Source: Methylobacterium symbioticum
GTDB lineage: Bacteria > Pseudomonadota > Alphaproteobacteria > Rhizobiales > Beijerinckiaceae
DNA length: 42,563 nucleotides
Assembly (NCBI RefSeq): GCF_902141845.1
Contig: NZ_CABFPH010000044.1
Coordinates: forward strand, 1 to 42,563
Direction: 5' to 3'
Shown: one piece after another, positions 24,816 to 32,347 of the stretch
How positions within the stretch are numbered: the first letter of the stretch is position 1
Layout: every line of letters begins with the position of its first letter
Notes under the pieces: model-generated
Told to the model about the DNA's origin: nothing
Databases searched by the model: none
Seen by the model: the letters and a program-made list of their open reading frames with translations, nothing else
Program-made: the position numbers and the translations under genes

Positions 24816-24829
24816 GGCCGCCTGCCGCG
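24799..24829. promoter_or_regulatory. Fourteen-base-pair hairpin with the stop codon as its loop
   Basis: CGCGGCAGGCGGCC (24799-24812) pairs perfectly with GGCCGCCTGCCGCG (24816-24829). The three-base loop is TGA, the stop codon of the alcohol dehydrogenase gene. It lies about 95 bases before phaE. It could separate expression of the upstream enzymes from the polymer genes or protect the upstream mRNA from 3' exonucleases. Confidence 0.75.
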
Positions 24830-24923
24830 GAACCACCCGTCCGCCGCTCCGGCGGGCGGGCATCCTCGTGACGGAGCGCCGGCCGCGGGACGACGGCCGG
24901 CCACGGGTAGGGAGGGGCGTGGG

Positions 24924-25724
24924 ATGGATCCCATTGAGAGCATGAAGGCGATGGGCGAGCTGTGGAGCCGCGGCGCCCGCTCCTTCGCCGAGGCACAGGC
25001 CAACCTGTTCGGCGCCCTGCAGACCGCTGCCGGCCCGGCGCCGGCTCCCGATTTCGAGGCGGCCCGCGCCGCGCAGGCGGCCTATGCCAAGGCCTGGACC
25101 GATGCGCAGGCAGTCGCTGCCGGCTTCAGCGCCCAGCTCGGCGCCAAGCCGGGCCAGGACCCGGTGGCGGCGGAGGTGCTCGCCAAGGTCTTCGACCCAC
25201 GCGGCTGGCTCTCGGCCTCAAGCGAGGTGGACGCGGCGCTGAGCCGCCTCGCCGAGGGGCCGCAATTCGCCGACCTGTTCCAGGTCGAGCGCAAGTTCGC
25301 CGGCCTGACCACGGCCTGGACGGCGCTGCGTCGGCGCAATCTCGAGCACAACACCCTGATGCTGGAGGCCTGGACCCGGGCCACCGGCGCCTTCTCCAAG
25401 GCCGTCAACGCGAAGGCCGAGGCCGGCCAGCCGCTGGAATCCGCCCGCGCCCTGATGGCCCTGTGGATCGAGACCGCCAACGACGTCCTGGTGGAGACGC
25501 AGCGCTCCGAGGCCTTCCTGAAGAGCCAGCGGGAATCGCTCAAGGCCGCCACGGATCTGCGCCTCGCGCAGCAGGATCTCGGCGAATATTATAGCCAGAT
25601 GTTCGGCTACCCGACGCGGGCGGAGCTCGACGACCTGCACAAGACGGTGACGGAGCTCCGCCGCGAGCTGCGCGCCCTCAAGCGCGCGAAGGGAGCCACG
25701 CGCCAGAAGGAGGCCACGCCGTGA
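24924..25724 (+). CDS. phaE: Class III polyhydroxyalkanoate synthase subunit PhaE
   Basis: The product is 266 residues, shorter than the roughly 330-360 of characterised PhaE proteins. It is almost all helix. The C-terminal signature is clear: FLKSQRESLKAATDLRLAQQ, DLGEYYSQMFGYPTRAELDD and LHKTVTELRRELRALKRAKG, matching the PhaE pattern of a basic helix, G-x-P-T-R and D-D-L-H-x-x-V-x-E-L-R-R. PhaE binds PhaC to make the active class III synthase at the granule surface. Its stop overlaps the GTG of phaC (GTGA), giving translational coupling. The missing length is in the N-terminal half. The start MDPIESMKAMGELWSRGARS fits. Confidence 0.88.
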   Translation: MDPIESMKAMGELWSRGARSFAEAQANLFGALQTAAGPAPAPDFEAARAAQAAYAKAWTDAQAVAAGFSAQLGAKPGQDPVAAEVLAKVFDPRGWLSASSEVDAALSRLAEGPQFADLFQVERKFAGLTTAWTALRRRNLEHNTLMLEAWTRATGAFSKAVNAKAEAGQPLESARALMALWIETANDVLVETQRSEAFLKSQRESLKAATDLRLAQQDLGEYYSQMFGYPTRAELDDLHKTVTELRRELRALKRAKGATRQKEATP

Positions 25725-26821
25725 GCCGCCCCACCATCACGCCGGCCGACGCGGTCGCCGAGGTCTCGGCGCTCGGGCGCCGCATCGCGGAGGGCGCCAA
25801 GCTTTTCGGCGAGATCCGCGATGCGGACGTACAGATCGCCACCACGCCGAAGGACCTCGTCTGGAGCCAGGACAAGGTCTCGCTCTACCGCTACCGGCCG
25901 CTCGCCGAATCCAAGGGCCTGCCTCCGGTGCTGATCGTCTACGGGCTGATCGGCCGCTACACCATGGCGGACCTGCAGGAGGACCGCTCGCTGGTCCGCA
26001 ACCTGCTCAATCTCGGTCTCGACCTCTACGTGGTCGACTGGGGCAATCCGAGCCGCGCCGAGCGCTTCGTCACCATCGACGACTATGTCGACGGCTACCT
26101 CGCCGAGTGCGTGTCCTTCATCCAGGATCAGGCCGGCCGCGAGCGCGTCAACCTGCTCGGCATCTGCGAGGGCGGGGTCTTCACCACCTGCTACGCGGCG
26201 CTCTACCCAGCCGACGTCAACGCGATGGTGCTGACCATCACGCCGATCGACTTCCACGCCGATCAGGTCGAGAACCGCCCCGGCCACGGCTTCATCAATC
26301 TCTGGATGCGCTCCCTCAGCCCCGAGGACATCGACCGGCTGATCGAGTCGCAGGGCTCGCTGCCCGGCGCCTTCATGGGCTCGGTCTTCTCGATGATGAC
26401 GCCGATGCGGACGCTGACGAAGTACAACCTCGACCTGCTCGACGCGCTCGCCGACAAGAAGAAGTTCCTGAACTTCCTCCGCATGGAGAAGTGGATCGCC
26501 GACCGGCCGGATCATCCGGGCGAGGCGGCCAAGCAGTGGCTCAAGGATCTCTACCAGGACAACAAACTGGTCGAGAACCGCTTCGAGCTGTCCGGCCGTA
26601 CGGTGAAGCTGTCCGACATCACCTGCCCGGTGCTCAACGTCTTCGCCAAGGACGACCACATCATCCCGCCCGCCACCTCGCGGGCGCTCGGGCCCAAGAT
26701 CGGCACGCAGGACTACACGGAGCTCGGCCTGCCCGGCGGCCATGTCGGCGTCTTCGTCGGCGGCAAGGCGCAGGCCTTGCTGGGCTCCGGCATCGCCGAC
26801 TGGCTGAGCGCGCGCGGCTGA
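25721..26821 (+). CDS. phaC: Class III polyhydroxyalkanoate synthase subunit PhaC
   Basis: The product is 366 residues, class III length (class I is near 600). The alpha/beta-hydrolase lipase-like box is LLGICEGGVFTTCYAA with the catalytic cysteine at residue 149, the same position as in the Allochromatium enzyme as I remember it. The acid is in FAKDDHIIPP (Asp311/312), and the histidine is His341 in LPGGHVGVFVGG. VLIVYGLIGRYTMADLQEDR, LYVVDWGNPS and WIADRPDHPGEAAKQWLKDL are typical PhaC segments. It polymerises (R)-hydroxyacyl-CoA; class III enzymes prefer short chains (3HB, 3HV, 4HB). Synthases of this class are mainly known from purple sulfur bacteria and cyanobacteria, so the host and context are unusual. 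No phasin, PhaA or PhaB gene is nearby. Confidence 0.93.
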   Translation: MSRPTITPADAVAEVSALGRRIAEGAKLFGEIRDADVQIATTPKDLVWSQDKVSLYRYRPLAESKGLPPVLIVYGLIGRYTMADLQEDRSLVRNLLNLGLDLYVVDWGNPSRAERFVTIDDYVDGYLAECVSFIQDQAGRERVNLLGICEGGVFTTCYAALYPADVNAMVLTITPIDFHADQVENRPGHGFINLWMRSLSPEDIDRLIESQGSLPGAFMGSVFSMMTPMRTLTKYNLDLLDALADKKKFLNFLRMEKWIADRPDHPGEAAKQWLKDLYQDNKLVENRFELSGRTVKLSDITCPVLNVFAKDDHIIPPATSRALGPKIGTQDYTELGLPGGHVGVFVGGKAQALLGSGIADWLSARG

Positions 26822-26834
26822 GGGAGATCCGGGG

Positions 26835-28832
26835 TTGGGCAGCCTGAAGAACAAGATCGTCAGCGCCGACGAGGCGGTCGCGATCATCCACGACGGCGAC
26901 ATGGTCGCGGTGTCGGGCTTCGTCGGCATCGGCACGCCGGATGAGCTGATCCTGGCGCTCGCCCGCCGCTTCGAGGTCAGCCAGGGCCCGCGCGACCTCG
27001 GGCTGATGTTCGCCGCCGCGCCCGGCGACGGCAAGGAGCGCGGCCTCAACCGCCTCGCGCTGCCGGGTCTCGTCCGCCGGGTCGTCGGCGGGCACTGGGC
27101 GCTGGTGCCCAGGCTCGGCGCCCTCGCGGTCGAGGGGCAGATCGAGGCCTACAACCTGCCGCTCGGCGTGGTCTCGCATCTTTACCGCGAGATCGCCGCC
27201 CATACGCCGGGGCACATCACCAAGGTCGGGCTCAACACCTTCGTCGATCCGCGTCTCGAAGGCGGCAAGCTCAACGCGATCACCACGGAGGACCTCGTCA
27301 GCGTGGTCGAGCTCGGGGGCGAGCCCTGGCTGCACTACAAGGCCTTCCCGGTGAATGTCGCCCTGATCCGCGGCACCACGGCGGATCCCGCCGGCAACAT
27401 CACCATGGAGCGCGAGGCGCTGACCCTCGACAACCTCGCCGCCGCCATGGCCGCCAAGAACTCCGGCGGCTTCGTGATCGCGCAGGTGGAGCGGCTGGCG
27501 GAAGCCGGTTCGCTCAACCCGCGCGAGGTGCAGGTGCCGGGCGTGCTGGTCGACTGCGTGGTGCTGAGCGAGCCCGAGAACCACCGCCAGACCTACGGCA
27601 CCGCCTACAACCACGCCTATACGGGCCGCCAGCGGGTGCCCCTCGACCGTATCGTCCCGATGAGCCTCGACGCGCGCAAGGTGATCGCCCGGCGCTGCGC
27701 CTTCGAATTGCCGCTGGGCGGCGTGGTCAATCTCGGCATCGGCATGCCCGAGGGCGTCGCCGCGGTGGCGGCCGAGGAGCGGGTGCTGCGCTACCTCACG
27801 CTCACCGCCGAGCCCGGCGTGATCGGCGGCCTGCCGCAGGGCGGGCTCGATTTCGGCGCGGCGCTCAACCCGGCGGCGGTGCTGCATCAGAACCAGCAAT
27901 TCGACTTCTACGACGGCGGCGGCCTCGATCTCGCCTGCCTCGGCCTGGCGCAGTGCGACGGGGCGGGAAACGTCAATGTCAGCCGCTTCGGCAAGCGGCT
28001 GGCCGGCGCCGGGGGCTTCATCAACATCTCGCAGAACGCGAAGTCGCTGGTCTTCGCCGGCACCTTCACGGCCGACGGGCTCAAGGTCGCGGTGGTGGAT
28101 GGGGGCGTGCGCATCCTGCAGGAAGGCCGCTCGCGCAAGTTCATCGAGGCGGTGGAGCAGGTCACCTTCTCGGGGTCCTACGCCGCCGAGCGCGGCCAGC
28201 CGGTGCTCTACGTGACCGAGCGCTGCACCTTCCGCCGCACCCGGGCCGGGATGGAGCTCGTGGAGGTGGCGCCCGGCATCGACATCGAGCGGGACATCCT
28301 CGCCCAGATGGGTTTCGAGCCCATCGTCCAGGACCCGAAGCCGATGGACCCGCGCCTGTTCCGGGAGGGCGTGATGGGGCTGGAGCCCTGGCTCCTCGGC
28401 CTCTCCCTCGCCGAGCGGCTCAGCTACGATGCCGAGCGCAACATCCTGTTCTGCAACCTCGAAGGTTTCCAGGTCCGGACCATCGAGGATGTCGAGCTGG
28501 TGCGCCGTGAATACGAGCGCACCTGTCAGGAGATCGGGCGCAAGGTGCACCTGATCGCCAACTACGACGGCGTCGAGATCGATCCGACGGTCAGCGACGC
28601 CTACTTCTCCACGGTCGCTTATCTGGAGAACCGCTACTACGAGACCGCGTCTCGCTATACGACGAGCGCGTTCATGAGACTGAAACTCGGCGCATCGCTG
28701 GCAAGTCGGGACCTGGCTCCCCACGTCTTCGAGACAAAAGCCGAGGCACAGGCGAGGAATACGGCCCAGAGCGTGCCCATCAAGCCGCGGAACGCCGCGC
28801 CACAGCCTCCGAAGGAAACCTCGAATGCCTGA
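26835..28832 (+). CDS. Propionate-CoA-transferase-like enzyme with C-terminal extension
   Basis: The product is 665 residues from a TTG at 26835 preceded by AGGGAGA. Residues 1-520 form the two fused halves of a family I CoA-transferase: IVSADEAVAIIHDGDMVAVS GFVGIGTPDEL, then VVNLGIGMPEGV. The catalytic glutamate is Glu326 in LTAEPGVIGGLPQGG. Pct/YdiF enzymes move CoA between short acids such as acetate, propionate, lactate and hydroxybutyrates. Residues 528-640 form a separate domain (YDAERNILFCNLEGFQVRTI, VHLIANYDGVEIDP, SRYTTSAFMRLKLGASLASR) that I recall seeing fused to some relatives but whose role I do not know. It lies 13 bases after phaC and overlaps the aldehyde dehydrogenase start. 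It likely makes the hydroxyacyl-CoA for PhaEC. Confidence 0.88.
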   Translation: MGSLKNKIVSADEAVAIIHDGDMVAVSGFVGIGTPDELILALARRFEVSQGPRDLGLMFAAAPGDGKERGLNRLALPGLVRRVVGGHWALVPRLGALAVEGQIEAYNLPLGVVSHLYREIAAHTPGHITKVGLNTFVDPRLEGGKLNAITTEDLVSVVELGGEPWLHYKAFPVNVALIRGTTADPAGNITMEREALTLDNLAAAMAAKNSGGFVIAQVERLAEAGSLNPREVQVPGVLVDCVVLSEPENHRQTYGTAYNHAYTGRQRVPLDRIVPMSLDARKVIARRCAFELPLGGVVNLGIGMPEGVAAVAAEERVLRYLTLTAEPGVIGGLPQGGLDFGAALNPAAVLHQNQQFDFYDGGGLDLACLGLAQCDGAGNVNVSRFGKRLAGAGGFINISQNAKSLVFAGTFTADGLKVAVVDGGVRILQEGRSRKFIEAVEQVTFSGSYAAERGQPVLYVTERCTFRRTRAGMELVEVAPGIDIERDILAQMGFEPIVQDPKPMDPRLFREGVMGLEPWLLGLSLAERLSYDAERNILFCNLEGFQVRTIEDVELVRREYERTCQEIGRKVHLIANYDGVEIDPTVSDAYFSTVAYLENRYYETASRYTTSAFMRLKLGASLASRDLAPHVFETKAEAQARNTAQSVPIKPRNAAPQPPKETSNA

Positions 28833-30297
28833 GACCGAGACCCTGTCCCTCAAGGACCCGAGCCTGCTCGTCGATGCCTGCCTGATTGGCGGCGAATGGT
28901 CGAAGAGCGGCGCCGGGTCGATCGAGGTGAACAACCCCGCCACCGGCGCGATCATCGCCCGGGTGCCGAATGCCGGAACCGAGGAGACGCGCCGCGCGAT
29001 CGAAGCCGCGCACGCCGCCTTCCCGGCCTGGCGCGCCAAGACCGCCAACGAGCGCGCCACGCTCCTCAAGAAGCTCGCCGCGCTCGTCACCGAGAACCAG
29101 GAGGATCTCGCCCGCATCCTCACCGCCGAGCAGGGCAAGTCGCTGGCCGAGGCCCGCGCCGAGGTCGGCATGTCGGCGGCCTACGTCACTTGGTTCGCGG
29201 AAGAGGCGCGGCGCGTCTACGGCGACGTCGTTCCCTCGCCCTGGGCCGACCGCCGGATCCTCGTCACCAAGGAGCCGGTCGGCGTGGTGGCGGCGATCAC
29301 GCCGTGGAATTTCCCCTCGTCCATGATCGCCCGCAAGCTCGCCCCGGCGCTGGCCGCCGGCTGCCCGATCGTGATCAAGCCGGCAACGCAGACGCCGCTG
29401 TCGGGCCTGGTCTGGGGCCTGCTCTGCGAGCGCGCCGGGATCCCCGCGGGCATCGTCTCGGTGCTCACCGGCTCGGCCAAGGCGATCGGCGGTGAGATGA
29501 CCGGCAGCGCGCTCGTGAAGAAGATCACCTTCACGGGCTCCACCGAGATCGGCAAGCTGCTGATGAGCCAAGCGGCCGGCACGGTGAAGAAGGTCTCGAT
29601 GGAGCTCGGCGGCAACGCACCCTTCATCGTCTTCGACGACGCCGATCTCGACCGCGCGGTCGAGGGCGCGATGCTGGCCAAGTACCGCAATTCGGGTCAG
29701 ACCTGCATCTGTACCAACCGGCTGCTGGTGCAGGACGGCATCTACGACGCCTTCGCGGAGCGGATGGCCAAGGCCGCCAATGCGCTCAAGGTCGGCAACG
29801 GCACGGAGGAGGGCGTGGTCCAGGGCCCGCTCATCGACCACGCCGCCGTGGAGAAGGTCGAGGCGCATATCCGCGACGCCACCGCCAAGGGCGCGCGGGT
29901 GATCGCGGGCGGCAAGCGCCACGCGCTCGGCGGCTCCTTCTTCGAGCCCACCGTGCTGGTCGATGTCGTCCCCGGCATGGCGGTGGCGAAGGAGGAGACC
30001 TTCGGGCCGCTCGCGCCGATCTTCCGCTTCCGCGACGAGGCGGAAGCGATCGCGATGGCCAACGACACCGAGTTCGGGCTGGCCTGCTACGTCTACACCA
30101 AGGATCTCGGCCGGACCTTCCGGGTCTCGGAGGCGCTCGAATACGGCATGGTCGGCGTCAACGAGGGCATCATCACCACCGAGGTGGCGCCCTTCGGCGG
30201 CGTCAAGGAATCAGGTGTCGGCCGCGAGGGCTCCTACCAGGGCATCGAGGACTACCTGAACACCAAGTACGTCTGCGTCGGCGGCCTCGGCGCCTGA
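28825..30297 (+). CDS. Succinate-semialdehyde-type NAD(P) aldehyde dehydrogenase
   Basis: The product is 490 residues. It has the full ALDH signature: ITPWNFPSSMIARKLAPALA, TFTGSTEIGK, the general base Glu260 in MELGGNAPFIVFDDADLD and the nucleophile Cys294 in NSGQTCICTN, with EETFGPLAP and APFGGVKESGVGREG. Closest in wording to GabD-type succinate-semialdehyde dehydrogenases, which make succinate. Cys296 two residues after the nucleophile is also typical of GabD. Its ATG overlaps the CoA-transferase stop by eight bases, so the two are coupled. In the proposed pathway it oxidises the same aldehyde that the alcohol dehydrogenase reduces. Substrate identity is inferred. A terminator-like hairpin follows. 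Confidence 0.9.
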   Translation: MPETETLSLKDPSLLVDACLIGGEWSKSGAGSIEVNNPATGAIIARVPNAGTEETRRAIEAAHAAFPAWRAKTANERATLLKKLAALVTENQEDLARILTAEQGKSLAEARAEVGMSAAYVTWFAEEARRVYGDVVPSPWADRRILVTKEPVGVVAAITPWNFPSSMIARKLAPALAAGCPIVIKPATQTPLSGLVWGLLCERAGIPAGIVSVLTGSAKAIGGEMTGSALVKKITFTGSTEIGKLLMSQAAGTVKKVSMELGGNAPFIVFDDADLDRAVEGAMLAKYRNSGQTCICTNRLLVQDGIYDAFAERMAKAANALKVGNGTEEGVVQGPLIDHAAVEKVEAHIRDATAKGARVIAGGKRHALGGSFFEPTVLVDVVPGMAVAKEETFGPLAPIFRFRDEAEAIAMANDTEFGLACYVYTKDLGRTFRVSEALEYGMVGVNEGIITTEVAPFGGVKESGVGREGSYQGIEDYLNTKYVCVGGLGA

Positions 30298-30307
30298 CGA
30301 AGGCTTT

Positions 30308-30331
30308 CCCTCCCCCCTCTGCGGGGGAGGG
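30308..30331. terminator. CCCTCCCCC hairpin ending the PHA cluster
   Basis: CCCTCCCCC (30308-30316) pairs with GGGGGAGGG (30323-30331) around CTCTGC, 10 bases after the aldehyde dehydrogenase stop. A second small hairpin (CCCCC 30335-30339 with GGGGG 30344-30348) follows. The arms are identical to those at 4648-4671. It is the likely terminator for the eight-gene cluster. Confidence 0.6.
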
Positions 30332-30380
30332 TGGCCCCCGCAAGGGGGTCGGGAGAGGGGAGCGGCGGTGCAGGAGGGTG

Positions 30381-30472
30381 CTCCGCATCGACGTTGCGCC
30401 AGCGCCTGAAGCCGGGTCTCCTCTCCCGCCTCGCATCGCTCGGCACCCTCCCCCGCAGTGGGGGGGAGGGAG
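30381..30472. repeat. Dispersed ~85-base intergenic unit, copy 2
   Basis: Aligns by eye with 20206-20293. It ends in a further CCCTCCCCC (30446-30454) / GGGGGAGGG (30462-30470) hairpin, so together with 30308-30331 the whole gap between the aldehyde dehydrogenase and guanine deaminase genes (30298-30476) is framed by hairpins with the same arms. Confidence 0.6.
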
Positions 30473-30476
30473 GGCG

Positions 30477-31823
30477 CTACCCTTGCGACGCATAGCGGAA
30501 CGACTCGGCCCGTCCCGCCTCGTAGACCGGCTCGCCCGCGACCCAGGTCGCCTTCACCCGCTCGTGGCCGAGCGTCATCACCACGAAGAGCAGTTCCTCG
30601 ATATCGGTGCAGTAGCGCGCCCGGTGGGCCATGAGGGGCGTCGCCGCGGTGTCGAGCACGCAGAGATCGGCCTCGTAGCCCACCGCGATCCGGCCGATCC
30701 GGTCCTCCAGGTGGAGGGCCTCGGCGCCGCCCGCCGTGGCGAGCCAGAGGGCGCGCACCGCATCGAGCTTGTCACCGCGGAGCGCAGCCACCTTGTAGGC
30801 CTCGCCCAGCGTCCGCACGAGGGAGAGCGAGGTACCGGCCCCCACATCGGTGCCGAGCCCCACCCGCACCGGCCGGCGCGGATCGAGGGCATCGAACAGA
30901 CGGAACAGGCCGCTGCCGAGGAAGAGGTTCGAGCTGGGGCAGTGCGCGAGCGCTGCCCCCGCCCGGTGGCAGGTGCAGAAATCCGCCTCGTCCATGTGGA
31001 TCGCGTGGCCGAACACCGCACGGGGCCGGACGAGCCCGGCCTGGGCGTAGACGTCGAGATAGCTGGAGCGGGCCGGGAACAGCTCGCGCACCCAGGCCAC
31101 CTCCGCCTCGCTCTCGCAAAGATGGGTCTGCAGGTAGAGATCCGGCCGCTCGGCGAGGAGCGCCCCGGCCGCATCGAGCTGGGCATCCGAGCAGGACGGG
31201 GCGAAGCGCGGGGTGACGGCGTAGAGCTGGCGCCCGCGTCCGTGCCAGCGCGCGGCCAGATCCCGGCTCTCCCGGTAGCCGCGCTCGGCCGTGTCGAGGA
31301 GGGCTGCGGGGGCGTTGCGGTCCATCATCACCTTGCCGGCCACCATGCGGGTGTTGAACCGCTCGGATTCCGCGAAGAAGGCCTCGGCCGAATGTGGATG
31401 CACCGTGCAGTAGACCGCGGCCGTGGTGGTGCCGCAGGCCAGAACCGCGCGCAGGAACAGCCGCGCCGTCTCCTCGGCATGGACCCGGTCGGCGAAGGCG
31501 AACTCCGCCGGGAAGGTGTAGCGCGTCAGCCAGGCGAGGAGCTCCTCCCCGAAGGCGCCGATCATCTGGATCTGCGGGTAGTGGACATGGGTGTCGATCA
31601 GCCCCGGGACGATGAGGCTGTCGGGATATTCCACCGGCACCACGCCCTCGGGCAGGGCGCCACAGGTGGTGGCATAGGCGCCGAAGGCGGTGACGCGCCC
31701 GCCCTGCATCACGACGAGCCCATCCTCGTGGTGGACGAGGCAGGCGCCGGGCTCGTCGAGGAACGGGTTGCCCTTGAGCGTGAGCACGCGCCCACGCAGG
31801 GCCCGCACGGTCGAGTCGGTCAT
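30477..31823 (-). CDS. guaD: Guanine deaminase
   Basis: The product is 448 residues, normal for bacterial GuaD. It hydrolyses guanine to xanthine and ammonia in purine salvage or catabolism. Zinc ligands and substrate motifs are visible: PGLIDTHVHYPQIQMIGAFG with HxH, LYLQTHLCESEAEVAWV, FGHAIHMDEADF and LGTDVGAGTSLSLVRT. The start ATG at 31821-31823 (MTDSTVRALRGRVLTLKGNP) fits the family; the frame continues upstream only through the intergenic repeat. Co-directional with the upstream pterin dehydratase gene and separated from it by a four-hairpin repeat. Confidence 0.95.
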   Translation of the reverse strand: MTDSTVRALRGRVLTLKGNPFLDEPGACLVHHEDGLVVMQGGRVTAFGAYATTCGALPEGVVPVEYPDSLIVPGLIDTHVHYPQIQMIGAFGEELLAWLTRYTFPAEFAFADRVHAEETARLFLRAVLACGTTTAAVYCTVHPHSAEAFFAESERFNTRMVAGKVMMDRNAPAALLDTAERGYRESRDLAARWHGRGRQLYAVTPRFAPSCSDAQLDAAGALLAERPDLYLQTHLCESEAEVAWVRELFPARSSYLDVYAQAGLVRPRAVFGHAIHMDEADFCTCHRAGAALAHCPSSNLFLGSGLFRLFDALDPRRPVRVGLGTDVGAGTSLSLVRTLGEAYKVAALRGDKLDAVRALWLATAGGAEALHLEDRIGRIAVGYEADLCVLDTAATPLMAHRARYCTDIEELLFVVMTLGHERVKATWVAGEPVYEAGRAESFRYASQG

Positions 31824-31842
31824 GCGGGATCGATCCGGGTTT

Positions 31843-31937
31843 CCAAAGGGATGATCCCTTTGGTGGGGGTATCGGGGCGAAGTCCCGATGCAAATTCCGG
31901 GCTCCGCCCGGACCCGCGAGAGGGATGATCCCTCTCG
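31843..31937. repeat. Intergenic hairpin repeat, copy 3 (four hairpins in 95 bases)
   Basis: Four perfect hairpins follow one another: CCAAAGGGAT/ATCCCTTTGG (31843-31863), ATCGGG/CCCGAT (31871-31889), CCGGGC/GCCCGG (31897-31911) and CGAGAGGGAT/ATCCCTCTCG (31917-31937). The first and third correspond to the two modules at 5582-5653. The element fills most of the gap between the pterin dehydratase and guanine deaminase genes. Confidence 0.85.
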
Positions 31938-31969
31938 ACACCCGGACGATTGAGCCGGAGCGCCGCGCC

Positions 31970-32347
31970 CTACTTGTCGTACTTGATGTAGGCGAAGCGC
32001 GGGTCGGTCGGCGTCCCTTCGAGGGCGCCGCCCTCGCGGCCCGGCTGCCAGCCCACCACCTGCTCGATCTTGGCGGCCAGGGCGAAATCCTTGTCGGTGA
32101 TGCCCTTCGCCGCATGGTTCATCAGCCGCACCTCGACCCAGGCGTAGGAAGCCGTGAGATCGGGATGGTGCCAGGCCGCCTCGGCGAGATGGCCCACCGT
32201 GTTGATCACCATCAGCGTGCTCTTCCAGCCCGCCGTCTTGTAGGTGCGCCGGATCCAGCCGTCCTCGTAGCGCCAGTCCGGCAGCTCGGCCTTCAGCCGG
32301 GCCTCGATGGTGGCGTCGTCCAGAGCCCCCTCGCGCCGCTCGCTCAT
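31970..32347 (-). CDS. 4a-hydroxytetrahydrobiopterin (pterin-4a-carbinolamine) dehydratase
   Basis: The product is 125 residues from the ATG at 32345-32347, preceded by a GGAGGAG ribosome site. The PCD active-site pattern is intact: NTVGHLAEAAWHHPDLTASY AWVEVRLMNHAAKGITDKDF, i.e. the E-x-x-x-H-H-P motif followed by the distal T-H-x-x-G-L/I-T-like segment (here N-H-A-A-K-G-I-T). Strand DWRYEDGWIRRTYKTAGW is also typical. The enzyme recycles the pterin cofactor of aromatic amino-acid hydroxylases; no such hydroxylase is in this window. The C-terminal tail (PTDPRFAYIKYDK) extends about 20 residues past the core. Confidence 0.9.
   Translation of the reverse strand: MSERREGALDDATIEARLKAELPDWRYEDGWIRRTYKTAGWKSTLMVINTVGHLAEAAWHHPDLTASYAWVEVRLMNHAAKGITDKDFALAAKIEQVVGWQPGREGGALEGTPTDPRFAYIKYDK

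Noticed and set aside
26661..29171. Very long minus-strand open frame (836 codons) opposite the CoA-transferase and PhaC genes
   Set aside because: High GC keeps antisense frames open. Its composition is dominated by Arg, Ala, His and Asp with no family motif, while the plus strand shows intact catalytic motifs.
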